DNA from: Anoplopoma fimbria
Taxonomy: Eukaryota > Chordata > Actinopteri > Perciformes > Anoplopomatidae
Length of the DNA stretch: 64,000 bases
Direction of reading: 5' to 3'
Assembly (NCBI RefSeq): GCF_027596085.1
Contig: NC_072467.1
Span: 5,112,861 to 5,176,860 of the forward strand
The notes beneath the pieces were generated by a model. The model was not told where the DNA came from. It worked only from the letters and a program-made list of their open reading frames with translations, and searched no databases. How positions within the stretch are numbered: position 1 is the first letter of the stretch; the number at the start of each line of letters is the position of its first letter. Positions 1-47,590 of this stretch are shown here, one piece after another. The translations under genes were made by a program, and so were the position numbers.

Positions 1-206
1 CGCTTCTCTCCGACGCGATGGGTGGCCTGTTGTTACGCTACACACAAAGCTAACAGGCTACAGATAGCATGTTTGAATGCTAGCTGACGTGAGCTAACGT
101 TGCCGAGCCAGCCAGCAACTTCGGCAGGAGAGTTTCGGCGAGCTAACAACGACGGTATTGTCGCCCACGACCGACCCCCGCCGCCAGAAGCAGTCAACCC
201 GCAGTC
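1..206 (+). promoter_or_regulatory. fbxl14 promoter/5' UTR with TAGC-rich motifs
   Basis: CpG-containing leader directly before fbxl14. It carries gctaac, gctagc, tagcatg and gagctaacgtt words between about 48 and 103, the same vocabulary as the wnk1-proximal minisatellite at 22905-23325. Transcription start is not determinable from sequence alone. Confidence 0.5.
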
Positions 207-1418
207 ATGTTTGAAATGGAGACGCATATATCGTGCCTTTTCCCTGAGATCCTGGCCATTATTTTCAGTTATCTGGACGTTAAAGACAAAGGGAGAGTAG
301 CCCAAGTGTGCGCGGCCTGGAGGGACGCGTCCTACCACAAGTCCGTGTGGAGGGGGGTGGAAGCCAAGCTCCATCTGCGGAGAGCCAACCCGTCTCTGTT
401 CCCCAGTCTGCAGACCAGGGGCATCAAAAAAGTTCAGATTCTCAGCCTCAGGCGAAGTCTGAGCTACGTAATCCAAGGGATGCCGCACATCGAAAGCCTT
501 AACCTGTGCGGCTGTTTTAACCTCACAGACAACGGACTCGGACATGCCTTTGTGCAGGACATCCCATCCCTGCGGGTGCTGAACCTCAGCCTCTGTAAAC
601 AGATCACTGACTCCAGCCTGGGCAGGATTGCTCAGTACCTCAAGAACCTGGAGGTGCTTGAACTCGGGGGATGCAGTAATATCACAAACACCGGCCTGTT
701 GCTCATTGCCTGGGGCTTGCACAGACTCAAGAGCCTCAACCTGCGCAGCTGCAGGCATGTTTCCGACGTGGGCATCGGTCACCTGTCCGGCATGACCCGC
801 AGCGCGGCGGAGGGCTGTCTGTCCCTGGAGAAGTTAACCTTGCAGGACTGCCAGAAGCTGACAGACCTTTCTCTGAAGCATGTCTCAAAGGGCCTGAACA
901 AGCTCAAAGTGCTCAACCTCAGCTTCTGCGGAGGGATATCGGATGCAGGAATGATACACCTGTCTCATATGACCCACCTGTGCAGCCTGAACCTGCGGTC
1001 GTGTGACAACATCAGTGACACGGGGATAATGCATCTGGCCATGGGCTCCCTCCGGCTGTCTGGACTCGATGTCTCCTTCTGTGACAAGATTGGAGACCAG
1101 AGCCTGGCTTACATCGCCCAGGGGTTGTATCAGCTCAAGTCCCTCTCTCTTTGTTCCTGCCATATCAGCGACGATGGCATTAACAGGATGGTACGCCAGA
1201 TGCACGAACTCAAGACCCTCAACATTGGACAGTGTGTGAGGATCACAGACAAAGGGTTGGAGTTGATAGCGGACCACCTGACCCAGCTGACAGGGATCGA
1301 TCTGTACGGTTGTACTAAGATCACCAAGAGGGGTCTGGAGAGGATAACGCAGCTCCCGTGCCTTAAAGTGTTAAACCTGGGACTGTGGCAGATGACTGAG
1401 AGTGAGAGAGTGAGGTGA
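207..1418 (+). CDS. fbxl14: F-box and leucine-rich repeat protein 14 (Fbxl14)
   Basis: Uninterrupted 403-codon ORF. The N-terminus (METHISCLFPEIL..., residues about 4-50) is an F-box that would bind Skp1; residues about 90-395 are a ladder of cysteine-containing LRRs (repeated L..LNL..C..ITD pattern). I recognise it as FBXL14, the substrate adaptor of an SCF ubiquitin ligase; in vertebrates it is known for degrading Snail-family factors. Two start codons are possible: ATG at 207 and, three codons in, ATG at 216 (GAAATGG, a strong context), which matches the vertebrate METHISC start, so 216 is probably the true start. The C-terminus ends MTESERVR, shorter than the mammalian tail, and the last codons overlap possible splice donors (AG/GTGAAA near 1414), so a further 3' exon may exist. 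It converges on erc1. Confidence in family is very high; the tail is uncertain. Confidence 0.96.
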   Translation: MFEMETHISCLFPEILAIIFSYLDVKDKGRVAQVCAAWRDASYHKSVWRGVEAKLHLRRANPSLFPSLQTRGIKKVQILSLRRSLSYVIQGMPHIESLNLCGCFNLTDNGLGHAFVQDIPSLRVLNLSLCKQITDSSLGRIAQYLKNLEVLELGGCSNITNTGLLLIAWGLHRLKSLNLRSCRHVSDVGIGHLSGMTRSAAEGCLSLEKLTLQDCQKLTDLSLKHVSKGLNKLKVLNLSFCGGISDAGMIHLSHMTHLCSLNLRSCDNISDTGIMHLAMGSLRLSGLDVSFCDKIGDQSLAYIAQGLYQLKSLSLCSCHISDDGINRMVRQMHELKTLNIGQCVRITDKGLELIADHLTQLTGIDLYGCTKITKRGLERITQLPCLKVLNLGLWQMTESERVR

Positions 1419-3050
1419 AAGCTCTCCTATGTAGTATACATGTTTTAATTGTGTATAGTGCTCGGCTGCACACTGAGATAGACTGTTTCCACTCTTAATT
1501 TTACCTTCTATACTGTGACTAAAAACAAGGAGAGGGCCTCGGCATCGATCACTGGAATATTGTTCACCTCCACTGCAATACTCCACTTTTGGTTTCAGTC
1601 TTGCTCTCTTCTGATGTGCATTGTTTAATCTCAGCCTGTGTACAGTTCTTACTATCTAGCTACCTCACCCATTAAACACAGGAGTGCCTACTATTGCTGA
1701 ATACTAAATTACATTGCATATTTTTGTGACTCACACACCAATGGAGATTTAGATATTTTTAAAAATCCCATTGCAGAATAATAGCTAGGCATTTTAACTC
1801 TTAACAGAAAGGCAAATTTTGATAGAATGTTTTTTTTGGCTGATGTATTTTTTACTTGCGTAACCAATATTTTTTGTATTGAGTGAAAAAATTGTACTTC
1901 AAATTGAAGTGGGTGGATCACTCCCGTCTGTCTTTGTTTACCTGTGTATAGTTGGCTATGTTTCATATTCCTGAGGAAATAAGTATGTATCAGATGTTCC
2001 AGTATGCTACTCTGTCAAAGGTTCATCAACACAACTACAGTAAGGCGTAGTAATTAACAGCTGCCAAGGCTTTATGCAATACCTTAAAACTGTTTTATCA
2101 GTGGTCTTTCTCCTGAGGAGCTTCCAACGATAGTGTCAGAGTATTTGTTTAAAAAAGCAGTAATTTAAGATTGTTTTATATTCATACAGTAGTGATATTT
2201 ATGAATAAAGATGGCAAATATGTTTCAGTTTTGTGTTTGCTTGTAGATTTGTACCAGTTTTACAATTATGACTGTAGATCTCTTTGGTTTTTTTCAGAGT
2301 AGGGCACCACTTTCAATGTCTCATCTATAAAACACAAGTCTTAGTAGCCCAGTTTATGTGTATATACCTGCACACGATGATCAGATGAATGCCTTTTGGA
2401 TTTATTTCTTTGAATACCACCATTACTTGAAATTTTGAGAATTATATTAAGATTATTTTAATCATTTCACAGCAGTTAATACCAAGTCAACTTTTACAGC
2501 TGAAAGGAATTCACACTTCAAACATCTTTAACAAACCGGCATTAAATCGTTAAATGGTTTCTGAGAAAGGTATTTTGACTTGGAAAACTAATTGGGGTTC
2601 CTACTGAATCCAACTGGCACTAGAACAAACTTCAAATAATGCCCAGCTGTGTCCCAGATCTTGAATTCAAAGCCTCATATAGCAAGTTTCCACCCTGCTT
2701 AGCGATCCTTGAGTAAGATCTCAGGGTCCTTATTTATAATGTGAATGTAATCCATGTTCTCAATACGTTTGTGGAACTATAACTATACCAACTCAACTTA
2801 AAATAAATATTGTACAATTTGGTTTACAATAATAAAAGGCCCTACAGCCTAAATCTACCAGATGTAACAAATGTTTTCTTTAACCTTTAAATCACCTTTA
2901 TCTCAGCTGCAAATGTGAAATCAGTCGGAGGGCTCGTCTTCAAACTTGTTATAGAATATTCACACATTTGGATGGAGTTTAAGTATAAGTAACCAGTGGT
3001 TTGAATCCAGCTTTTTTCAAAAACACAGAATTGCAAGAAACCAAGGCTTA
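1419..3050 (+). other. fbxl14 3' UTR and downstream region
   Basis: AT-rich non-coding sequence after the fbxl14 stop. Candidate AATAAA poly(A) signals lie at 2204-2209, 2812-2817 and 2831-2836. No coding similarity was seen on either strand. If fbxl14 has a second coding exon as in mammals, I could not identify it here. Confidence 0.55.
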
Positions 3051-3053
3051 TAA

Positions 3054-5847
3054 TTTATTTATTTACATACATACAAAATCCAAATAACTCACAAACGTCT
3101 GTTTTGCTTTCTGTTTACAGTTTGAATCTTATCACGAACAGACAGAAGGCAGTACATTTCTTATACAAATGCAAAATTAAAAAAAACAAATACCATGAGC
3201 TTGACAGATGCCCCTTAATCAGCCCTGTGTTCCTCATTAAAGAGTCGAGAAAAAGAGATGACAAGACATTAAGGCAAGGGCAGGGACACACAGGCCAAAG
3301 TAAGGGGAATTAAACACTTAGAAATGCTTTCTTCTTTCTCAGAACCCAGTGGTTAAGGGCAAGGGGGTTGAAATGAGACATCGAGAATAGAATCTCCACT
3401 CAAAGAGTTTTGAAATACACGAAGAACAACAAGCATCCCACTGACATCGTCCAAAACCAGTGAATGCGTTTTGTTTTCAGTAAAACACACCACTAGTCCA
3501 CCAAGCATACACAGGAAGTTTGTTAGAAAACCTCCAGATGTAGTTCTGTTATGTCGCATTATGTTCCACTTATAACAGCAGGAGGGCCATGATGGTTGGA
3601 GACTTTTTTTTTTTTTTATCCATCAGGCACAATCTGCCTTTGACATCAACCAACAAAAAAAAAAACCATTGACATAAGAGGTCAGAAGAAAAGACAACAC
3701 TGGAATCTCAGGATAATACATTTACATCACCGTATGGTGAAAATATATTTAAAAAATGCTGATTAGAAATAAATGCAAGAAAAGTACTCTCTCATCACAC
3801 AGTCACGGTTTGAAAACATTTGTAGTTCACACATTATTTTGACACAAAGGTTTTTTTTGACACTTCTTTCCTCAGCTTCTGCTGAAGACACTAACTCGAC
3901 GGTCATTTTGTTCAGAGCAGCTTGCTCTCTAAGATTTTGTGCAAACATTCAATGCATATCCATACAGTAAACATTTTTATATATGTAATATATTTATATA
4001 TATATATTTATTTATATATATATATATATCTCTATAGAACATGACTTTCCGCGAGTTATGGCAGTACTGTCACACACGCACACACACACGCACACACATT
4101 TTGTCCTGAAGACAAAATTAGACAAAAATGGACTGCACTGCTTTTAACTTTTCAGATTTTTTTTTTTTAAAAGAATGCACGATACCTTCCACTTAATTAA
4201 CTTTATTCTGTCACTGTACGTGTTAAATATCACGTTATTTACAAACTGATCTAAAAAGTCAAAATCTGCTGAAAAGTGACTTGTTTCCTGTAAATGTAGA
4301 TGCACTTAGTAATTAAAAAACCTCAGCCCTGAAGATTTCAAAAAATACAATAAAGGGAGGCATCACTTGCATTTGTAAGTGATCTGAAAAATACAAGAAA
4401 CGGAAGCATCGCTTGTATTCTTCAGTGATTCAGTCGACAAACTAAAGATCAGGTGGGCTTTAAGTAACATCTACAGAAACTTTGGATGAGACTGAATGAT
4501 CAGTGGATCTTACATCATGCCTTAGCACCAATATAACAGAGGAAAAAATATCCCTGCATTAGGTCCAGTACTGATCTCTGTTCATGCTCCAAGGCCACTA
4601 GAACGTTCTCAAAAGAAACATTGCATACCCCATAAACAAGTGGACGTTGTGTGCAAAACCATCTAAAACTGAATGTTGCTCTGAGAATTAAAGTATTTTT
4701 TTTAGTTTCCTCTCTCTCTCACGTGATTTGAGAACATTGCGTAACTTAAAGCTGACCTTTGATCTGTGTCAAAGGTCAGGCCTCAATCCCCCTCTCATGC
4801 CAGTGACCCAGCCACAGACTAGACAGTCAAACGTACCTACATGTTAATCCTCGCAACAATTACAGATCCACAGATCTAGGAGTAGAAACATTTGGAGAGC
4901 ATGCTGCATTTATATTTGGTTAAAATGTGGCATTTCCTAAGTCTTCAGATGTTCGGCCACCGGTAGCTGTATTTCTAACTAGCGAGTCCAACCTACTAGT
5001 TAGGGAACACCGACTACAATACACAATAAGCATCGACATAACTCCATTATTTACCCACTGAATTGAGCTCCTCTCTGCTTCCCTCTAGATGTAGCAGCTC
5101 CCTAGTTCTCGAAGACAAAAAGTGCTTTCCTGCCCCATGTGAGGAATAAATGTACCCCTTTTTACTTGAAAGATATGCAAGCGGAATCAGGGGTGAGGTA
5201 ACTGTGCTTGATCTAGCGGTTCCTGCTGTGAATTAAGACGTCTAGGGAAAGGAAGGTTGGCAGTGTACTCCAAGACTTAGTGCGGAAGTTTGCTTCTTCT
5301 CGTCTCGTATCCTCCGTCTCCCAACGCACCTGTCCCAGACTTACAGGTGTGTAATATTTTCTAAGTAAACTACAAGCAAAAATCTAATTTTGGTGAGTTC
5401 ACAAATGCTAACGAGTGAGCTGTTAACTTTTCACGAGCCTCAAGTATGCTGTTGCATGCCTGATAATGTGATTAGGTGTATACTTTAGTTCTTCTCTGCC
5501 CACTGCGACCCCACCATCTGCCACAGCGCTCATTAAAATAAAGAGACTGCAGTTTGTAATCTGATATTTGCTCAAAGTGCCATATTTGACAACATTTCGA
5601 CAGACTTTGTGAACATCCCTAAGTCGATTTTATAGGGAGACACTTGAGACAGGAAAGCACTAAGTAGTCGTGAAAGTTTGTTCCAGGGTGAAAGAGGGTA
5701 AGGAAAGAAGAAAAGCTCAGATGGGTGAGACAATGCCCAAGTTTTCTCTCATCCTGCCAGGAGCCTCATTGAGTGGAGGTAGGGGACCCCGGCTACAGAT
5801 TATATAAAACCAAGGGGTCGGCTGGGTTGTGTCTGAGGTCAGAGTGG
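3054..5847 (-). other. erc1 3' UTR (probable)
   Basis: Non-coding stretch downstream of the erc1 stop. On the minus strand two overlapping AATAAA signals read at 3054-3063, which would give a 3' UTR of about 2.8 kb. It contains a TA-rich tract (about 3978-4029) and an imperfect CA tract (4071-4098). No ORF here looks real. The UTR end is inferred from the signals only. Confidence 0.5.
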
Positions 5848-19502
<13,655 letters not shown>

Positions 19503-20933
19503 CTTCTGCTAAATAGAAGAATGGAGCCAACAGCAAAACTGAAGTATGACTTCAAGTATCTGTATATGTTCTTGCTAACTTTGTTACTGTGTGAATATGT
19601 GGTGATGATCCTGCTTCAACTGGAGACGGCGGGCACAACGTTCATGATAAAAATAGATGCCTGATGCTCTCCAGACAATGCTGAAAGACTTTCCTCTTCC
19701 AACAAAAGCTATCCAGTGTACAAATGATGACTCCAATCTGCAAAAAAACAAAACACAGTTGTTCCCTATAAAGCATTGGCATACATAAAGCATCCCTTTT
19801 AAATCAAAAAGACAACCAAATGTTTGTAAATTTGACAAAGAAGTATTAACACCAGCTGAGTCCGAATCAAAGTCTAGGCACCCTATAGAAAACAAGCCAG
19901 TCATTTCTAACACTCGGTCTATGATCCTCTCTGGGAGTCATTAAAGGGGTCTCTTTTGATCTCCAGCCAAATATATATATACATATATATATATATACAT
20001 ATGGAAATGTATAGAGATGTATGTGTGGAGCCACTGATTTAAGGTTAAGTTGAATGCTATACAGTTATTATAGATCACAGCCCTTCTGTCAGCCTTGAAA
20101 GGACAATTTCAGCCAAAATGCTGGTAATATACAAGATTAAAAGACCTTAAGGGGCTTTGTGTTCAGATGTGGATCTGATTATTCCAGTTTATGCTCCGTT
20201 TCATGTTTAGTTTTTCGCTTGAATTTCCACCACAGCCATTTAACTGGGTACATTGGTGTGCGTGGCCTTCCCAGCGGCTAACGTTACCTTAACACACCGG
20301 CTACCAGCACAGGCTGACATTTATTACACCTTTAAATACGTGGGATCCCTTTCATTGTTGTCCTTTGCTTTACATGCACATTGGTTCGTAAATGTGGTGT
20401 GCGGAATAAACCCTGAAGCTCCGAGTACATGTCTCCAATGTGCTGACGCTGTGGATTAAAACTAACGTTAGCAAGGGAGGGAAAGGGGATTGTCCATGGT
20501 GGACATCGGAAGAGGAAAAAAAAAAAAATGGTCTTGCTCTTAAAACCAAATGCACATAAACAATAATATCCCGTCCTATATATATATAAAGCTATGTACC
20601 TGACCTGATAGGTTAATCAGATGCGGTGTAGAAATGTGACACGCTGGAGCAGAATTAAAGCATTTTGCACATTTCTGCCGACGCGGTGCAGAGTCTCTGT
20701 GGAGACTCCCTCCTCAAACCTCATCCTCCTGGACCTCGTTTTAAGAGACACGTCCTTCAACCAGAGCTGCACATACATAGCTTTACATGGTAGAGATCAA
20801 GTCAAGAGATGCACATACGTTCAACGATAGCTCTCCGTGACACAGGGCTAGTCCATCCAGTCTGAGTGGTCAACCACAACCAGTATGTTTCCTCGCTCAC
20901 ACAATAGCCCGTGAAAGCCTCCCCGGTCACTAC
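19503..20933 (-). other. erc1 leader region (UTR/intron)
   Basis: Upstream of the erc1 ATG. On the minus strand the coding exon may begin after the acceptor at 19509 (CTATTTAG), or may extend to a stronger acceptor near 19738 (TTTTTTTGCAG). A TATA-rich simple repeat lies at about 19973-20002, and gctaac/gttagc words occur near 20277 and 20464. Exact leader exons need transcript data. Confidence 0.4.
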
Positions 20934-21002
20934 CTTTATCCTTGTCTGGTGGAGCTTCACATCGGTGTCGACACTGAATCCTCAGTCAGTCGGAAAGTGG
21001 CT
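20934..21002 (-). other. Possible erc1 5' UTR exon
   Basis: On the minus strand, an acceptor-like TTTTTTGCAG before 21002 and a donor (AAAG/GTAGTG) after 20934 bound a 69-nt segment with no long ORF. It lies between the CpG-rich region at 21100-21200 and the erc1 start codon. Inferred from splice-site motifs only. Confidence 0.3.
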
Positions 21003-21067
21003 GCAAAAAAGAAAACCCGTCATTTTATGTTAATTACTCGATTGATGTCTATCTGATTTTCCCCATC

Positions 21068-21220
21068 TTTTTTTTTTTTTTTTTTTTTTTCCTGCCAGCA
21101 GTACCAGCGGCGCTGGAGAGCCAGGGCGCCTTGGTGACGTCAAGCCTCCTGTGCGCGTTCACGACAGTCTCCCTCGCCACGCTTGAATTTTTTAAAAGCG
21201 CGCTCACGAGCGTCATGGTT
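21068..21220 (-). promoter_or_regulatory. Probable erc1 promoter with CRE
   Basis: CpG-rich patch upstream of erc1, with a perfect palindromic TGACGTCA (CREB/ATF site) at 21135-21142 and GCGGCGC at about 21110. A run of 23 T (21068-21090) lies on the gene side. Position relative to erc1 supports a promoter; the transcription start is not determined. Confidence 0.45.
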
Positions 21221-22300
21221 GGTGAATGTAGACAGCAACAGAAAGCTGCAGATATAGCTTTGCGTGGATATGATGAGGTAAATAAACGTTGTTGTCAACG
21301 TTGGAGGGTTTAAAAATGAATTTAAGGGAACAGGCAGCGATAGAAATGTGGATAGTCACTATTTTAAATATATATATATATATCTGATATATAAAAAACA
21401 CAATAAACAATTGGACATTGTGCACAGCAGTGAGCTTTGCATTTGGTGTGAACTCACATAATAGTCGATACATATGGCATGTTTAGTCAACAAACACCAA
21501 CAGGGGGCAGTGCTTACTCGTAGGAAAGTTGTATTTCCAAAATGGTTGCTACAAAATAATTTAATGGTCTGGCTGATTTGGTTTTTCTTCCACAAAAGTC
21601 AATAAACAAATTTGAGTAATATATATGCATAACAATATGTTGAGGTCGTATATTAGCCTTTCATTGTGAAAAAATAAAATGTATTATTTTTTTTTAGGAG
21701 CTGTAGACTTCTAGGTTTAAAAACAACATCCTAGTCTGTGTTTTAATTGGACTCCTATAGATTGTTAACAGGGTTACAGCTAATAATGTTGTCATCAAAG
21801 TAACAGGTTTTATTAAATACTTTTTTATTTATTAAAATAAGTTTCTGTTTTCCAATTTCCACAGCAGAAGTGTTAAACTGTATAAATGAAAGGTGCAAAT
21901 CAAAAATACTAAATAATGAAAATAAAATAAAACATAATAATCGATTGAATAAAATAATAGATCTTCGTTGTTTTTAAATATCATCATGATAACTTTTAAA
22001 CATTTAACTGTGTTTATGCAGGAAGTAAACTATTATTATTATTTTCAGAAAACATAGCATTTATGAATGATTTTTAAAAAAATCATTAAGGGTCTTCAAA
22101 TAACAAAATATATTGTAACATATCTGCTCTAACTTGTGTCAACAATTCTAAAATAAAATAAAAAAGTCAAACATTTTGTGGTGGGTAGTTTTATTCCGAA
22201 TGATATCTCAAATAAACATTTCCCCCAAAGGATTATAATGTATTTCTATTAAATACTGCTGAAGACGCCTGTCCTGGCCTTTAGAATCAGTGACTTCAGA
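21221..22300. other. Intergenic spacer between erc1 and wnk1
   Basis: AT-rich spacer between the two divergent promoter regions. Contains a short TA-rich tract near 21370. No coding segment recognised. Confidence 0.55.
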
Positions 22301-22319
22301 CCTGATAACCTGAAGCGCT

Positions 22320-22583
22320 TCAGTGTTGTGTTATGACGTCACGATTCACCGGCGCAGGCGCTTTCGGAAAAACCCGTTTCTTCTTCAATATGTAGCAACT
22401 GCGCCGCTAGAAAGTGAGCTCACAAACCGCAACTTTGAAACCTAGTAAAGGGTCATTTATCCGCCTGACATTTAGGGACAGTGTACATTTATTCTCCTTC
22501 ATATATGCGAGGAGGGATTAACGGACCGGGGACGGTTTCAGCGCCGGTGACCATCAGTCGTGTGCGGAGGATACGACGCGGAG
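22320..22583 (+). promoter_or_regulatory. wnk1: wnk1 promoter and non-coding first exon
   Basis: CpG-rich region with a perfect TGACGTCA at 22334-22341 followed by GGCGCAGGCGC. A candidate first exon ends at a good donor, GCGGAG/GTAGGT (exon end 22583). The coding part of wnk1 starts 2.5 kb downstream after an acceptor at 25061-25063, so the leader is spliced. Inferred from composition, motif and splice site. Confidence 0.5.
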
Positions 22584-22904
22584 GTAGGTCGCTGAACGCC
22601 GCCCGGCGGGGCTCGGACTGTGTGGCTAACCGATGCTAACTGTTAGCACAGCAGGGCTCACCGACGCGAGTTAGCCAGCAAAACGGTATAAAACCGGCTC
22701 AGGCGTCGTGGAGAAGGGTACCACTGGGCTACACGTACAGGCTGTGGGCCAGGTCGTGAGAGGGTACTGGTACTGTGAATGGTGACGGCGAACGGAGCAC
22801 TGGAGCTGTTAACGCGTCACATAACATTACACTGAATGGAGACAACCAGGAGGTGGGTCTAGTCTGTTAGGCCACCAGCGAGGCAGCCCCGCTCACGGTA
22901 GCAC

Positions 22905-23325
22905 GCTGCAGCTAACGTTAGCATGCTAGCTGCAGCTAACGTGAGCTAGCTGCAGCTAAAGTTAGCATGCTAGCTGTAGCTAACGTGAGCTAGCTGTGTC
23001 TAACGTTAGCATGCTAGCTGCAGCTAACGTGAGCTAGCTGTGTCTAACGTGAGCTAGCTGCAGCTAACATTAGCATGCTAGCTGTAGCTAACGTGAGCTA
23101 GCTGTGTCTAACGTTAGCATGCTAGCTGTAGCTAACGTGAGCTAGCTGTGTCTAACGTTAGCATGCTAGCTGCAGCTAACGTGAGCTAGCTGTGTCTAAC
23201 GTTAGCATGCTAGCTGCAGCTAACATGAGCTAGCTGTGTCTAACGTTAGCATGCTAGCTGCAGCTAACGTGAGCTAGCTGTGTCTAACGTTAGCATGCTA
23301 GCCGCAGCTAACGTTAGCATGCTAG
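22905..23325. repeat. TAGC-rich minisatellite in the wnk1 leader intron
   Basis: About 420 bp of tandem repeat with a period near 44 bp, each unit holding the palindrome GCTAGC more than once together with GCTAAC and GTTAGCAT, with variants (tgcagctaac / tgtagctaac / tgtgtctaac). It sits about 320 bp downstream of the candidate first-exon donor of wnk1. The units are rich in self-complementary words. Confidence 0.95.
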
Positions 23326-25063
23326 GTAGCAGTGTGGCGCTATTTGTCAAAGCCTGGTAGATATCCAGCTGGCCTCACACGTCTCTGGTGTGTTATCGCG
23401 GCCTGTGGTGTTGCTCACTCGGGGGATAACCGGCCCTGGGTAGGTACAGGTGTACACATAAGGTAAACGCGTGTGTCAATGATGACGTTTACAGGTAACT
23501 TGGGTTAACATGTCTCCACTGAAACATCTCGTTGAGCTGAGTTGCTCACATGAGTGTGTCGTAGGGCGACGTGACGCGGACGTCGGTCCTCGCTGGTTAA
23601 CGCTCCCCTGGTTAAAGATGAGCTAACGCTAACTAGCTCCGCTTGTTAGCGAGCTAACAAAGAGACGTCGCTCCTCCTTGCTTTGTATGCTTGGTGTTGC
23701 CATTTCAAATGGACGTGGTGTCACTTTTAGGATGGCGAAGATGTGGGTACGTAGGACGAGGCTGGCGTTAGATAGCATTTGACTTGATTCTGTCATTGAT
23801 GGCAGTGTTATTGCTGCTAACATTAACTCGACGTTGTGGTTGCCTCAGCTGGTAATGGCTGCAACCATGAGAGGTAATAGATGACTAATAAGCAATGCGA
23901 TTGTCATTGCATGCCTGCATTTGACAAACGCATAATAGAAATATAAAAATACTAACAATCAATCTACATTTGACCGATCGTATGCATTTGGCATATGTTT
24001 GTAGTTTTATATCTCTGCATGTTTAACAATGTACTTGATATTAGATATTCAGACGATGTTCTCTAACCTCATGATTAATGGTATATAGTTAGTTTGAGAA
24101 GGAATCAGCTATCAGCTGAGCCCAATTAGTTACTTATGGTCTTAAACAAATGTGAGGCATTAAGAGGTTAGTGTGTCATTCTGGAGAGCTGTGGAATGCA
24201 TTTGTAATTTGTGCCACATAACATACTTCTAAATGCATCAACTATAAATTAGATAAACACTTAATGCGTACTATACAAATTGAAACGGTATACCAATACG
24301 GCACAGCTGCAATGTACAATCAAATTGCCTATGAGTTACTGCAATGAAGCCAATGCGAATGCCAGCATGTGCCTACATTGTGTCCCTGGGCAAGACAGCA
24401 ACTGTTATTAGGAGGGGGGGATCAAAAGTGAATCCCAAAATGATCAAATGATACTCTGCACTAGATATGTTGTTTATTTCAGCTGTGCTTCAAATGAAAG
24501 CATGTATACTGTAAATTCTACTTGTGAACACTTAGGCTTGTCTCTTACAGATCTTGTTGACATTTGACATAATGTTGGTTACTTTTAAAAACATGACATG
24601 CAGCTTTTCTTCTTTTTTTTTCTCTTGCAGTGAAACAGGACTGGAGCACATTCCGAGTGTTTGGCCTTCTTGCCTTTACGTGCAGTAGGAAGTTTGGTGC
24701 CTTTTGTGGGCTGTGCATGTTTCTTCCTCGCCAGTGATTCCTTATGCTTGAAAGAAGCTGCACCCTGTGTCTTACAGGATGGATGGTGTGGACCTAAAGA
24801 GACTTGTGTATCAACCTCAACACTCTGTGTTCTGCTGTGGTGTTCTCTCTTTTACCAATTACAAGAGAACACCTCCCATCCAGCACCTCCAATCTCTGCA
24901 GTATATATATAAAGACCGTCTTTGATTATTAAAAAAGATAGCTGGAGATAGAAGTTGTAAGACTTTCTATCTTTTTTTCCTTTCTTTTTAAAGCACAGAT
25001 CAATACTGCTAACATAAGCCTATATGGCCGACATGGAAGTCTCCTTATTTTAATTTTTTTCAG
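23326..25063 (+). other. wnk1 leader intron
   Basis: Non-coding. An acceptor-like tract (tttttttctcttgcag) ends at 24630 and could begin another 5' UTR exon. The acceptor nearest the start codon is at 25061-25063. No protein-coding segment recognised. Confidence 0.5.
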
Positions 25064-25099
25064 TTAGTGTACCCCCTTACGCTTTGTGTGGGTGGTGGG

Positions 25100-47590
<22,491 letters not shown>

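Noticed and set aside
33..782. 249-codon minus-strand ORF opposite fbxl14
   Set aside because: Shadow of the LRR coding frame; composition follows the complementary codons and no family is recognised. Likewise the ORF at 885-1277.
22905..23325. Resemblance to a CRISPR-like repeat array
   Set aside because: Direct tandem minisatellite with no unique spacers, in vertebrate DNA.
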